From a virus, in IMG/VR virus record IMGVR_UViG_3300029922_000013, positions 86,859-150,858 of that record: a DNA stretch of 64,000 bases; one strand, written 5' to 3'. The position numbers and the translations under genes were made by a program. Position 1 is the first letter of the stretch. Every line of letters starts with the position of its first letter. Under the pieces are notes generated by a model. It was not told the DNA's origin, ran no database searches, and saw only the letters and a list, made by a program, of their open reading frames with translations. This document shows, piece after piece, positions 26,401-34,586 of this stretch.

Positions 26401-29159
26401 TGCTCATCATCTATGCCACCGTATGGGTTAAGAAAAGTGACTATTTCGTCTGGTTCTCTGCCAGCAACGCTGATTTGAGACGTAAATGTTGTAAGGGAAG
26501 TATCAGGTGGATAGGCAACGGTATCAGATGTGATCTTGCTATGGAAGAAAGCAGGCAAATAAGCACTTGCTGTGTCTTGATGAGCTATGATAGGATAGCT
26601 ACTAGTGCTAGTTTGAGCTACGGTAAAGCCTAGTTGACCCCCAACATTATCGAAAGTAACTACGGTAACAGAACCGTCCGTATTAAGAGTGTTAGTTCCA
26701 ATTAATAGGAACTGCTCTGCATAAACGCTGAAGTTCAAAGAATCGGTTTGTAGCTGTAGATATGCCGCAATAGCATCCAAAGTCAGGGTGCCTGCAGGAA
26801 CATTGAATTTTTGAGGTACATAGGACGTTCTAACTATTACAAAACCAGCCTTGTACAAAACGTTAGTTTGAGGGACCACAGCTGCTGCTTCGGCAGCAGT
26901 AACTAGAACGGTCAGAGTATCATTAGTTAGTGTGGTAGTAGAGATAGAATGAACTCTACCTTCCAATCTATTGGGGGCGTCCAACTCCAAGGACCAGACG
27001 ATCAGGTAGTCTCCGGGATTTACATTTGAAAAAGAATTTGCTATAGATGAGGTGTAACTAACTGTATGCGCACCCGTATTGGCAGTTACGGACAATAGTC
27101 CTCCAGGAGAAGCCCCAGAAGGAATAAATGTTACGGGTTCATCTATAGAAAGCCAGATATATCCTTCGGAAGCAAGGGTCACTGAAGAGCCTGCAAAAGA
27201 AGAGCTTTCTATGGTACCCTTAGTATTGGTGCTCCCAGCAACGAGATTGTCACCGGCAACCAAAGGGGTGGCTAATTGTATTTGTGCAGTATTTCTGTCA
27301 AGTGTATAATCTGCTGCTGCGCCGTGAGAAGACAGGGCTTGGGAACCACCGAACATGCTTTTGGTAACTAAAGTAGAACCGGAACCTATAGTAACTTGGG
27401 CTCTATTATTCTTGCCGAGATTGCTCGACAATTCGATTTCTGTGCCTACTACGGTAGCCGTTACGCCTGTAATTTTGTTATTGAAAACTTCTGCCCACGA
27501 AGCCAACGAATTGGATGGGCTCACCGTGGTGTATAAACCAGTAGCGATAAAATCGGTATCCAAAATAGTGTAGGTGATCGGTGCAGTTCCGTCCACTGAA
27601 ACAATCAGGGTATCGCCATTGGCGATGGAATTAGACCACAACCCTTGTGGCTGAGAAAACACAGAGGCCGTATTCCCATCTTCGCTAAGAAGTGTGCTAT
27701 TTTTGTAAAGTCTTAGTGTCTCATTCAATGTTGTAGGAAATCCTAAGAAATTATTCGCGTCTGTGAGGGTAGAGGGATCTGGAGTTGCGATTTGAATTTC
27801 TTCATTTGATTCTGCTATCGCTCTTATGACTACATAGGCTCCACTTCCAGCAGTAGTAGCTTCGTAATTCAAATTAAAATCAGCATTTATAGAGGCACAA
27901 ATTTCGTATGCCGTAGCAGCACCAGGAGCCTGGAAGTCACTGGTCAAAAATGTATGTTGAGTGGTGACTCCACCAACTGTTACCGCTAGAACATATCCCC
28001 CTAGAACGGCAAATGGACTTGCATCTGTTGATTGCAAAAAAGCTTTTGCAACTGGGGCTTGGGTACCGCCTGTAGCCAATTGAAAGTAATCCTCTCCTCC
28101 AATAGCGGAATCTATGATGTGCTCGATAGCTACACCTGCCGTCTTAGCTTCATAAGGAAGACTAGATCCCGTATTAATGAATACCGTAGAAGATCCATCT
28201 GCATTTGTAATCAGGGAATCTGATGCAATTGTAGCGGATTCTTCTGTAGAACTAGCGCCTATAAGCGAATTTTTAATTGCAGTAGCCGTACCGAGTCCAA
28301 TTGATGATAAAACTAGTTTAATTTGAGTTCTGAGCTGATCGGCTGTTTCTGGATCTTTTCCGCCGCTAGTCGCAAGTGAATTTGTAACTACGGCGCCGTT
28401 AAATGGGGCACTTGAAAAAGTGCTAATAGCAGAAGGAGAGACATTCCCGTTGGCACCTGGAACGAGAGCTGTGATAGGCACGTTATTTACCGTGACTTCA
28501 CCGTCTAATATTACGCCTTGCTGTGTAACTGAATACTGGGTATCTGGCTGCAAACCATTTGAAGGAGCGATAACTACGGTGTTAACTCCAACAATCCGAT
28601 TACCTCCCTGCGATAAAATAATGGATTCGTTTACATTATGAAATTTTTGGGTAGGACTTGAAAGATTAAATTGAAAATAGTTACCAATCGGTACGATGGA
28701 GGTGTAAGGAAGTGGGCCTTCTGAGTCATTCGTTCCTCTACCAACATAAATACTGCCCGTTGCGGGAAAACCTACATTTGACCCTGCATAAACTATGACA
28801 GATCCTTGGTTAACAGCAGCTGCGCCAGGGTAAACTGAGGTTGAAACTTTTAGGAAGGAAGAGTCCGTAACATTTACGAACCCAGTGGCCGGTTGTTCAA
28901 TGGTGGGAGTTATACCAAACTCAGCTGCTATGGCTTGAAGCGAATTTCCCGTGGCATAATCAATACTTGCATTCAATATGGTCTGAAAAACGTCACCGCT
29001 TGAACGACTAACAGCAAGAGCCACGGTTTCCAATAGTGAAAGGGAGGCGGACCCAACTGATACGGAAGGGATTCCGGTCTTACTAGCGAATGTTGCCAGC
29101 ATTGCTCCCAAAATTGCATCGTATGACTGTGGCTGTGGGAGAGTAGGTGTCGTTGCCAT
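23436..29159 (-). CDS. Giant baseplate J-like wedge protein
   Basis: This is a 1907-residue protein. The N-terminal region (about 1-300) has the baseplate-J order: helical start, SLQAIAAEFGI, then beta strands ending in TSGGKDPETADQLRTQIK, the diagnostic GGxDxE-x-(D/E)-x-LR segment. The C-terminal 150 residues (REPLALVVNLALEVRL...ISSNPVGQSIAISNI...GVISVAI) match the J/gp6 C-terminal domain. Between them more than 1300 residues of repeated beta domains are inserted, making it four to five times the length of a typical P2 gpJ (about 300-400). It would form the wedge ring that holds the fibres. Confidence 0.8.
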   Translation of the reverse strand: MATTPTLPQPQSYDAILGAMLATFASKTGIPSVSVGSASLSLLETVALAVSRSSGDVFQTILNASIDYATGNSLQAIAAEFGITPTIEQPATGFVNVTDSSFLKVSTSVYPGAAAVNQGSVIVYAGSNVGFPATGSIYVGRGTNDSEGPLPYTSIVPIGNYFQFNLSSPTQKFHNVNESIILSQGGNRIVGVNTVVIAPSNGLQPDTQYSVTQQGVILDGEVTVNNVPITALVPGANGNVSPSAISTFSSAPFNGAVVTNSLATSGGKDPETADQLRTQIKLVLSSIGLGTATAIKNSLIGASSTEESATIASDSLITNADGSSTVFINTGSSLPYEAKTAGVAIEHIIDSAIGGEDYFQLATGGTQAPVAKAFLQSTDASPFAVLGGYVLAVTVGGVTTQHTFLTSDFQAPGAATAYEICASINADFNLNYEATTAGSGAYVVIRAIAESNEEIQIATPDPSTLTDANNFLGFPTTLNETLRLYKNSTLLSEDGNTASVFSQPQGLWSNSIANGDTLIVSVDGTAPITYTILDTDFIATGLYTTVSPSNSLASWAEVFNNKITGVTATVVGTEIELSSNLGKNNRAQVTIGSGSTLVTKSMFGGSQALSSHGAAADYTLDRNTAQIQLATPLVAGDNLVAGSTNTKGTIESSSFAGSSVTLASEGYIWLSIDEPVTFIPSGASPGGLLSVTANTGAHTVSYTSSIANSFSNVNPGDYLIVWSLELDAPNRLEGRVHSISTTTLTNDTLTVLVTAAEAAAVVPQTNVLYKAGFVIVRTSYVPQKFNVPAGTLTLDAIAAYLQLQTDSLNFSVYAEQFLLIGTNTLNTDGSVTVVTFDNVGGQLGFTVAQTSTSSYPIIAHQDTASAYLPAFFHSKITSDTVAYPPDTSLTTFTSQISVAGREPDEIVTFLNPYGGIDDEQPDNEVVQETVIAGTSISITYDPDVRRLRTNDRYFLSNPLSFGNNDSLVAIIDNNPVNNTFQVPLYRRALTNTSYAVNSHNFNAYDKDYAPTGNFATSFGPNFVFNNYRVLMQAKKTLSSTTQQSSILYRSVPWGTTGQEIIVSYIFNGAASSITNSVTITNTVNITITVPPATTATAVAAYVTTNLPTYITATVVDDGSGGTPGAGIITANASAQLLDGMNWLLYSNLINNTTVVDGTTSTGSNILTDISPTNGIRPGAAVSGAGISGGTTVVSVNGPAVTISPAATGNNTQTTLTFVNTGSPQFVLKNPLSLPTDVGYAFNNGETIMFSPTTIDQVYQFVNVLPVSGITTTSLINTANRDSELEISSDTFGSGGYVDVVGGAANGYTFPVINGALNIDNTYAAISASIIPSGYVLSDQWFRLQATYTQQKDTLFGNNTDVTILPNTPSAGFSQISLSGINSTQRYFGQPRVISGLTGLTFRVENQGNLVCFSYVGSTSSPQFLTVPVNFNSTNGDIFNVALVPGTNDSKYTILLGSTVFSGLSIGELVTIDMPSSAPNSGTFIVTGVSSNILQVTNPNAVATGAEMVTAGVTFQASTGVMEGDTVVVAGPFSGPNQGSYRVIRTFNDSFWIQNADALEEEVVLSSGSLTFYEYEDTVVGDDLVISGTAFDGQQYTFTVTTASATEGATYTNNSQTFVVTNTIAGANTLVTAGTGTPTNTGTLTKTSGTGDATITFTAFTSSIGTSNAGTYPVTQLIDENNIIVKGVLTAASTVNLTGLLSSFYIEEGVPYSGYKHTYLVAPQPGSPALNEILFDTVAQYEKINQAAGVVVTSLDKLNFPTTVSQGLDGYKYNTGLIQEANRILYGDPTDPLTFPGVVAAGTDVFVREPLALVVNLALEVRLQTGAPFSSISQQVRNNVAALISSNPVGQSIAISNIIAVCTTIPGVISVAISSPLYNENNDLIVVQPSEQTFILDPSQNISVSLIT

Positions 29160-29196
29160 TTAGATATCCTCTTATTTACCTTTATATATCATTACT

Positions 29197-31845
29197 TTAA
29201 GCAGCCAACTGGAATGAAACCGGAAGAGTTCCTTGCATATTTGGCAATGAAACTCCTAACGATATCGTTAGGTTAGGTGGATTAGCTTGAATTTGCAAAG
29301 AAGTAACGCTCGCGAACCTCGGATCTTGAGTAACCTGACTATTTATTTGCTTAAATAATTCTTGAACATTAAGATCGCTGATGGAAGTTCCTGGTTGCAC
29401 GCCAAGACCATACTCTGGGTGTATTAGAAAAGAATTCAGAGTAGTTGTAAATAAAATTCTTAATGCTTGGATAAGATTAGTCAACCCATAACTAATTAAA
29501 AAATCACCGTAGCTATTCAATGCCAAATCGCCGTCGTCTGTAAGTAGCAGATCGGTTCCCGACAATCCTGTCAAAGGGTCGGAAGCGGCAACAGAAGGTG
29601 GTAAAATATTCAATTGCCCAGGATAAGTCGGGGGGGCCAAATCCGATGGAATGAAAATCTTTTGCTGAGAATTGGTTGTATTAGGAAGATAGGCTTGTAC
29701 ATAAGCCCCATCAGCAGTTACAAAAATACCTAGATTAGGTTCTCCGTTTAATGTTAACAAATAGCCATTGCCATTGGGTAGAGGGGTAATGTTCGTAATA
29801 TTTCTAGCAACCTGAATCTGAGTAGAACTTTTTAAAATAACAGTTTGCCCCAAATATAGGTTTGCGTTACTGGAAACTATTACCTGTCTACCTATAGCAT
29901 TGCTGAGCAATGTCAACTGAAAGCCATTTTCATCTATATACGGTTCTTCTAGATTATTCAAAGTCGCAATCTCTAACCATCTAGTCGCATCTCCCAAATA
30001 ACGGGCCGCTATTTGTTCAATATTTGCATTATAGGGGACTGGAACTATTACCTTAGATGTTGGAATATTGAAAGTTATATTGGATTGATTAGCTAATCCT
30101 GCAATAAACTCTAAAGAATTTTGCAATGCCACATCAGTTACTTGAGTAGTGGCCGTTAAAAAATTTATCCCCTGAATAGCTTCATAAAGAACATCAAGAA
30201 TTAAATACTGATTGATTGTCATGGGCTGAATCAATGTAGGTGGAGGGGTTAGTCCATATGTGCTGTTGTACAGAGCGTTGCCAGCTCCATAGTAGTCGCT
30301 CAACTGAACCGTTAATGTCAACAGAACGTTGGCGTTATTTTTAAGTTGAGTAACAGTCAATGACGTATTAGATAAAATCTGATTTAATTTCTTCTGTTGT
30401 GCTGCGTTTAAAGCTAACTCATTAACGGGAACTTGATCGAATAAATCAACATTTGAGTTGGGATTATTAGTAACTGAAGTAGCATTGCTAACTTGCTGAG
30501 CATTAGCTGCTGTTGGTCCGAGCGCACCACCCGAAACGGCGGTGGTAGAAAGTCCATTATTTCTGTTTGAGCCTGACTTAATAGCTATTGCAGCGGCAGC
30601 ACCAGCAGCAGTAGTGACGGCTCCTAGAATCGTTGCAGCATTTTGAGCAGTGTAGGCTTGGGTAGCAGAAGCAAAATCTTGCTGAATACTAGACGGCAGA
30701 TCAGAAGCGGTGGCTATTACACCCAGCGCATCTTTTACAAAGAGAGCTGTTTGTCTTAATACATTGAAAACGCCGTCTACGTCTGATCTAACAGCTCCGA
30801 TAACCGCTATAGCAGAACTACAAATCAGCCTAGCTTCCATGATACTGGCCAGAACTCTTTGTAAGATACCTGGAGTCACGGTGTACGCTTGAGCTGGAGA
30901 AGGTTTTTGCGGAACTTCGTTTAGATTTATTCTTCTCCAAGCCTTGAACTGCATTTGATAAGTAATTTCCATAGGTCTGTTCACGGACTGTTGCCACGTA
31001 AACTGCATTGGAGTTACTACGAAGGATTGGTTTTGCTTAGGGATATCAAAAACTAAACGCCAACCATAGTTTTTAGGATCTTTCTTTGCTTCTGCATATT
31101 GTTCCAAAAATTGCTGGAGATACATGGCTTGATAATAGCCAGTGCTGCTTCCGCCAAACTGAGATCCCAAATCGGTTGGGCTAATCGTGGATGGTTTACT
31201 AACTGGATAGTTATTCGTAAAACTATTCACAGTAGTAACAACTTGACTAATCAATCCTGATGCAGCCTGAATCGTTCCACCTAGTACAGATTGCAGAATC
31301 CCTGCGCTACCAGGAGCTTTGGATACGCTTTCTCTGTAGGGCCACACACCCATAGTTCCAGAAGCGCTAATCATCTTAAATTTGATGCCATTATGCTCTT
31401 CTACCACTCCTCTTAGGGTGGCGGAAGTGTTTATCGCAAATTGATCAACAATACTCATCTGTTGTGGAGTTATGGGTAAATTAAATACCCAATTATAGCC
31501 TAGTGGCTCGAAAATTAACGTGGGAGTTCCTTGCCCAACTGGGGTGACTATTTTAACGGTACTATTTGTACTAAAGTTACCCACCAGCCTATTACCTTGG
31601 CTAGTATCGATCACCAATAGTCTGTAGGGGTAAAGCTGATTCCATCTGTTTGGATCTATGTCAACATAAGTATAAAATGGACTATTGACCGGAAATCCAC
31701 CCGCTGCACTCCAAGGTACTGGGTTAGGACTTTTAACAGTTTGTAAACCGGAAATGATCTGTGCTCCGTTTTTAGCAGCATTAGATAAGCTGTCTACAAC
31801 GTCTCCATACCCCAAATTTCCAGTGCCATTGTCAAAAATTCCCAT
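29197..31845 (-). CDS. Baseplate protein fusing LysM-like and gp25-like domains
   Basis: I start it at ATG 31845 (MGIFDNG), with GAGGG 6-7 bases upstream. Longer starts run through the putative promoter at 31861. The product has 882 residues. A tail-initiator-like beta domain (about 60-320) is followed by an Ala-rich helical region. A LysM-like segment (VPVPYNANIEQIAARYLGD, about residue 610) is followed by beta strands. A C-terminal gp25/lysozyme-like wedge domain (ALRILFTTTLNSFLIHPEYGLGV, then LFKQINSQVTQDPRF) ends it. In most myoviruses these are separate proteins. Confidence 0.75.
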   Translation of the reverse strand: MGIFDNGTGNLGYGDVVDSLSNAAKNGAQIISGLQTVKSPNPVPWSAAGGFPVNSPFYTYVDIDPNRWNQLYPYRLLVIDTSQGNRLVGNFSTNSTVKIVTPVGQGTPTLIFEPLGYNWVFNLPITPQQMSIVDQFAINTSATLRGVVEEHNGIKFKMISASGTMGVWPYRESVSKAPGSAGILQSVLGGTIQAASGLISQVVTTVNSFTNNYPVSKPSTISPTDLGSQFGGSSTGYYQAMYLQQFLEQYAEAKKDPKNYGWRLVFDIPKQNQSFVVTPMQFTWQQSVNRPMEITYQMQFKAWRRINLNEVPQKPSPAQAYTVTPGILQRVLASIMEARLICSSAIAVIGAVRSDVDGVFNVLRQTALFVKDALGVIATASDLPSSIQQDFASATQAYTAQNAATILGAVTTAAGAAAAIAIKSGSNRNNGLSTTAVSGGALGPTAANAQQVSNATSVTNNPNSNVDLFDQVPVNELALNAAQQKKLNQILSNTSLTVTQLKNNANVLLTLTVQLSDYYGAGNALYNSTYGLTPPPTLIQPMTINQYLILDVLYEAIQGINFLTATTQVTDVALQNSLEFIAGLANQSNITFNIPTSKVIVPVPYNANIEQIAARYLGDATRWLEIATLNNLEEPYIDENGFQLTLLSNAIGRQVIVSSNANLYLGQTVILKSSTQIQVARNITNITPLPNGNGYLLTLNGEPNLGIFVTADGAYVQAYLPNTTNSQQKIFIPSDLAPPTYPGQLNILPPSVAASDPLTGLSGTDLLLTDDGDLALNSYGDFLISYGLTNLIQALRILFTTTLNSFLIHPEYGLGVQPGTSISDLNVQELFKQINSQVTQDPRFASVTSLQIQANPPNLTISLGVSLPNMQGTLPVSFQLAA

Positions 31846-31860
31846 TAAAACCCTCATAGC

Positions 31861-31870
31861 TAAAGATTGC
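31861..31870 (-). promoter_or_regulatory. Putative late promoter core (GCAATCTTTA)
   Basis: The minus strand reads GCAATCTTTA preceded by TAAACT, 15 bases before the ATG at 31845. It lies between divergent genes and faces the baseplate gene. Confidence 0.6.
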
Positions 31871-31902
31871 AGTTTAGGGATTATGATATAAATATAGGTA
31901 AT

Positions 31903-32472
31903 ATGACTAATTTTCTTACCGTAGTGTTTGTTTTTATTGGATTTTTTTGTGGAGCGCACTTGCTCTCCCATCAAAATCGACCTAAAAAAGCTCCAGAATA
32001 CGTAGGGGTCGCTCCAGCCGCTAAACCATACTATGATGAGTATAAAAGGCTAGCCAAAAATGAGGGCATAACTTTTAAACATGATATAACTATTGGATTT
32101 AAAAGGATTAATATGGGAGATGCGATAGGGCTAACCACTTATGGAAGAAACTGGAGAGAAATAGACGTAGACAGTGACTATTGGGAAGATGCAACTGACG
32201 AGTCCAAAACCATGGTTCTGTACCACGAACTCACACATGCTTTTTGTGACAGAGGCCACGACTATGGGGACGGCGTGCCGTATCCAGTAAGCGAGGAAGC
32301 CAGGAGTGACCAAAAAAAGAAATGCCGGAAGGAAAGCTGCATAACTCCTGGATATTATAAAGATGAGTGCCCTTTATCTCTTCTATATCCCGCTATTTTT
32401 GACGATTACTGTTTCTTAATTCATCGCGACGATTATTTAAAAGAAATGTTTCAAAGGTGTATCCCATACTAA
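31903..32472 (+). CDS. Membrane-anchored HExxH metallopeptidase-like protein
   Basis: I choose ATG 31903, with AGG six bases upstream. The 189-residue product begins with a hydrophobic segment (FLTVVFVFIGFFCGAHLL) that may be a signal or anchor. Residues around 108-114 read YHELTHA, an HExxH motif. A cysteine-rich C-terminal half (several Cys in CRKESC...YKDEC...DDYC...RCIPY) suggests an exported, disulfide-bonded domain. It could act on the envelope during lysis or entry. It is encoded against the tail operon, with a TATAAATA sequence at 31887-31894. Confidence 0.6.
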   Translation: MTNFLTVVFVFIGFFCGAHLLSHQNRPKKAPEYVGVAPAAKPYYDEYKRLAKNEGITFKHDITIGFKRINMGDAIGLTTYGRNWREIDVDSDYWEDATDESKTMVLYHELTHAFCDRGHDYGDGVPYPVSEEARSDQKKKCRKESCITPGYYKDECPLSLLYPAIFDDYCFLIHRDDYLKEMFQRCIPY

Positions 32473-32473
32473 A

Positions 32474-32833
32474 ATGCTAACTACAGAACAAATTAAAAAT
32501 ATCACTTACGTTTACAATAAACTCATGGAAACCGAAGACAAAGGTTGGGATACTGTAGACGATCTATTGGAAATAATGGAGTGGCTAAGCGACGACCAGC
32601 TTTATAGAGAATGCGAGGTACTATATTCTTATCACAAAAGTAAAAATATGGGCTGTCCTCATATGCATAAGCCAAGCACTGCGTGTTTTGTAGAAAATAT
32701 ACTAGAAGCGGTCGAATCAATCCTGGAACTTTATGAAGAAACTAACAATCTGCACACCAAAAATAGGTACATACTAGACTATTATGTAGTGCTTTGTCAA
32801 AATGGGTATATAGTAGAATCACTGAATCCGTAA
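32474..32833 (+). CDS. Hypothetical protein
   Basis: The 119-residue product starts one base after the metallopeptidase stop. It is helical and acidic with a Cys/His pair (GCPHMHKPSTAC). It overlaps the convergent small minus gene by 15 bases at its 3' end. The family is not recognised. Confidence 0.55.
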   Translation: MLTTEQIKNITYVYNKLMETEDKGWDTVDDLLEIMEWLSDDQLYRECEVLYSYHKSKNMGCPHMHKPSTACFVENILEAVESILELYEETNNLHTKNRYILDYYVVLCQNGYIVESLNP

Positions 32834-33082
32834 CGAAAAAACCCTAAAAGTAGACAAGCATTTTATCGCGTCTCTCTTTTGTTTATCAGTCCCATTGCTG
32901 ATGGCGTACAGAATTTTATTCAATATACTATTGTAGTATTTGTTGACCTGACTTTCACTAAATGTAAAATTTCCATCCTTATTGTAAAAGTCATTCCCAA
33001 GCTGGATGACAAAAGAATTCCTTTCAATCTTAAGTACTTCTTCTACGGTAAACCCTTTAAATGGACTTTTTTGTTTTATCAT
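32819..33082 (-). CDS. Hypothetical small late protein
   Basis: The 87-residue protein follows the 179-residue structural gene by three bases. It is basic and helical, and no SD is obvious. Its position at the end of the hub/spike unit fits a small baseplate or chaperone protein, but nothing in the sequence shows this. Confidence 0.5.
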   Translation of the reverse strand: MIKQKSPFKGFTVEEVLKIERNSFVIQLGNDFYNKDGNFTFSESQVNKYYNSILNKILYAISNGTDKQKRDAIKCLSTFRVFSLRIQ

Positions 33083-33085
33083 AAA

Positions 33086-33625
33086 TTATTGTGCCGATAT
33101 AGGTATTGGGATAGGGGTTAGTGCAGGTGGGGCCGCTAAACCAATACAAAGAAAGGTGAACGCAAGGGTAGCGTCTCTAATCGATGTAGCAAATTGAAGT
33201 GTTTTGTCGCTGGCAGTGGGAACGCTCACTAATCCAGCACTGAGCGCCGCTGTTGCAGCTGGGATTGTGATAATTGTGGCCGCAGCCGTAGGGAGTGTGT
33301 TGGAGTCCAAGCTTGCTGATCCTATCCATATAGGGTTCATTACGGTGCCGGGAGTTATAATACTAGCGGTTACAGCAGTGGTCCAATTAGTGACAAAAAT
33401 TGGTATCCAAGAATTGTCCGGTACTGGTAGCATGGCTAGCATTAAGGGAATCATTACGGCATTATTAAATGTAAATATACCGGGACTTCCTGTGCTTCCT
33501 GCCTGTGTTTGATTCATGAATCCAGCTAAAGCTCCAACAAAAGCTGCGGCCCCCGATGCTGGATCAGTTGTTGGGCTTAAAGCTAGTAGTTGACTTTTAA
33601 AGTCAGCAGCAGTGGATAACGTCAT
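33086..33625 (-). CDS. Hypothetical Ala/Pro-rich structural protein
   Basis: The 179-residue product is rich in Ala, Thr, Ile and Pro, with long stretches of low charge (around 110-160) and a proline-rich end. The hydrophobic character could reflect a buried virion position or membrane contact. Its ATG overlaps the spike stop (ATGA). It lies within the hub/spike unit, so it is probably a virion component. Confidence 0.6.
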   Translation of the reverse strand: MTLSTAADFKSQLLALSPTTDPASGAAAFVGALAGFMNQTQAGSTGSPGIFTFNNAVMIPLMLAMLPVPDNSWIPIFVTNWTTAVTASIITPGTVMNPIWIGSASLDSNTLPTAAATIITIPAATAALSAGLVSVPTASDKTLQFATSIRDATLAFTFLCIGLAAPPALTPIPIPISAQ

Positions 33626-34584
33626 TCAGTAAATACCTTTGTACTCAATGTATTAGGAGGCATAGGAACTATAGGAGGAGAGCTGGGTCCTAAAACTGTG
33701 GCATGTGTATGTGTATTAAAATAGGCCATAAAAGAAGTACCCTTAATCACAGACTCTACCGCGTTAGCACCTAAATCTATTAGAGTCCCGTCTATCACAG
33801 TATTGCCGCTGGAAGTGATGCTAGTGTTTCCGGTAGTTGTAATCGTAGTATTGCCTTGTGCAGTGATATTGATATTGCCTTGTACGGTAAGTGTCCAATC
33901 CCCAGCAGAAGTTACATTGACTTCTTGATTGGTATTGTCCAGCTTAAACATAATTGCATTATTGGTAATTGTGAAGGTCCCGTCTACATCTATGGCCAGG
34001 ACGGTGGTTCCATGAGAATCGTCTATTACCTTGCCGTCATTATCGGTAGCGCTATTCCACGTAAGGGCCGTAGAACCATCGCTATTGACTACTATATTGA
34101 CACCGTTATATTCACCCTCAAGATGAGGATCGGTATCTTTTAATGTAGTATCCCTGTCAGGATGTGGATAGCCACCCAGAATAACAGCTTTGTTAGTAAA
34201 ACCATCCAAACAAAGGATAAGAACTATAGCGCCGTTCTGATCTGATGTATTTGCTTCACCATTTTTATTATTGTCTTGGATCTGATAACGCAAATTCTTT
34301 TCAAAAAAATCAGCTACAGAACCCAGTCCATCTGATGAAAGACAGTTTCTGTAGATAATATTGGTGCAGCTAATATTTTCATTTTGTTCAAAAACTTGTA
34401 CATCATATTCGGTTGACAAACGAGAGAAATTATTGGGATCACCCACTGCGTAAGACTTCAGGACCACACCCATTCTCATTTGTGTATTTTTATAGGATTT
34501 ATTAAAAGCAGCCGTTTCGGACTCTACATCTAGTCCCAAAACTCCAAACGGCAAAACTGTTCCATTTTCAAGATGATTGCTCAT
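33622..34584 (-). CDS. Baseplate central spike (gp5/gpV-like)
   Basis: The 320-residue protein starts with an OB-fold-like region (about 10-150). A repetitive beta-helix follows (about 215-275: NINITAQGNTTITTTGNTSI), characteristic of membrane-piercing spikes. The C-terminus has FNTHTHATVLGP, the HxH metal-binding tip of gpV-type spikes, then a Pro-rich tail. It is encoded between the hub and a small structural gene, the usual place. No lysozyme domain is present. Confidence 0.82.
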   Translation of the reverse strand: MSNHLENGTVLPFGVLGLDVESETAAFNKSYKNTQMRMGVVLKSYAVGDPNNFSRLSTEYDVQVFEQNENISCTNIIYRNCLSSDGLGSVADFFEKNLRYQIQDNNKNGEANTSDQNGAIVLILCLDGFTNKAVILGGYPHPDRDTTLKDTDPHLEGEYNGVNIVVNSDGSTALTWNSATDNDGKVIDDSHGTTVLAIDVDGTFTITNNAIMFKLDNTNQEVNVTSAGDWTLTVQGNINITAQGNTTITTTGNTSITSSGNTVIDGTLIDLGANAVESVIKGTSFMAYFNTHTHATVLGPSSPPIVPMPPNTLSTKVFTE

Positions 34585-34586
34585 TT

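Noticed and set aside
31887-31894. T4-type late promoter TATAAATA in front of the plus-strand metallopeptidase gene
   Set aside because: It lies only eight bases before the ATG, is a single occurrence, and A/T-rich octamers are expected by chance here. The AATCTTTA motif is the recurrent element.
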